NCBI GenBank assembly: GCA_025267735.1
Contig: CM046303.1
Location: 58,545,403-58,609,402, forward strand
Source of the DNA: Mactra quadrangularis
Taxonomy: Eukaryota > Mollusca > Bivalvia > Venerida > Mactridae
Length of the DNA stretch: 64,000 bases
Reading direction: 5' to 3'
Of the stretch, positions 63,739 to 64,000 are shown one piece after another (positions within the stretch are counted from its first letter, which is position 1; each line of letters begins with the position of its first letter). The position numbers were made by a program, and so were the translations under genes. A model generated the notes under the pieces. That model was not told the origin of the DNA. It did not search any database and worked only from the letters and a program-made list of their open reading frames with translations.

Positions 63739-64000
63739 GTATTGATAATTCTACTAGACTCTGGGAACGAGAATGCGTTCATATTTGCCTTCCAGAGTTA
63801 TAGCGTCCATTAAGTGTTAAATTTTTATGCATATTGATTGATGTTTTTAATTATCATTGAAATCTATATTTATTTTAAGTACATGTATTAATATGTACAT
63901 TTACTAACGCTGTTGCAAATGAAAATACATACAACGTGTTATGAAAATAATATGTATGACTCAAAGTTTATAAATTTTTATTCTGTTCATAAAAGGAAAC
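63739..64000. other. Right flank, no feature seen
   Basis: AT-rich sequence. A GTATTGATAA donor-like word directly follows the arm at 63739. Confidence 0.3.

Overview
The window looks like AT-rich animal intergenic or intronic DNA, most likely from a bivalve mollusc. The evidence is the repeat content: Pearl-like elements (TATACCCC start, CCGT-type tetranucleotide block, 145-169 bp core tandem repeats, CTTGTT end), several tRNA-derived SINE families, many short inverted-repeat elements (MITEs), and eukaryotic splice and poly(A) signals. Nothing resembles bacterial gene organisation. Most open frames here are by-products of repeats. All assignments were made by eye; family names are inferences from structure.

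Layout. 0-1.5 kb: Pearl-type core repeats and an 80-bp tandem array. 1.7-7.85 kb: a satellite whose monomers alternate between about 286 and 359 bp (higher-order unit about 645 bp), with a Pearl-like element inserted in it. 9.98-11.2 kb: the last two coding exons of an unidentified host gene (+ strand), with matching splice phase, a stop and AATAAA. 11.2-34 kb: SINEs, MITEs, two ends of non-LTR retrotransposons, one copy of a 1.7-kb dispersed repeat (second copy at 40.4-42.1 kb), and a few exon-like blocks with good splice sites that may belong to a mostly non-coding transcript. 33.87-35.83 kb: a MITE containing a SINE that contains a Tc1/mariner (DD34E) transposon with a broken transposase. 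36-51 kb: more MITEs, foldback elements and SINEs. 51.5-54.8 kb: a three-level nest in which a 2.9-kb element with about 80-bp terminal inverted repeats and a 9-bp target duplication carries many copies of a GCGAATATGAC motif. 55.3-57.3 kb: a Pearl-like element with about eleven 168-bp core repeats.

58.35-63.74 kb is the most unusual object. Two inverted arms of about 500 bp, each built of 69-bp repeats that stay open in one outward reading frame, enclose about 55 copies of a 77-bp satellite monomer. Each monomer is itself a near-complete hairpin, and blocks of 8 and about 26 monomers have been duplicated.

The parts interact mainly as a record of insertions: MITEs act as landing sites for later elements, and target duplications let several nests be ordered in time. 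The only convincing host protein-coding sequence is the short gene end near 10-11 kb.
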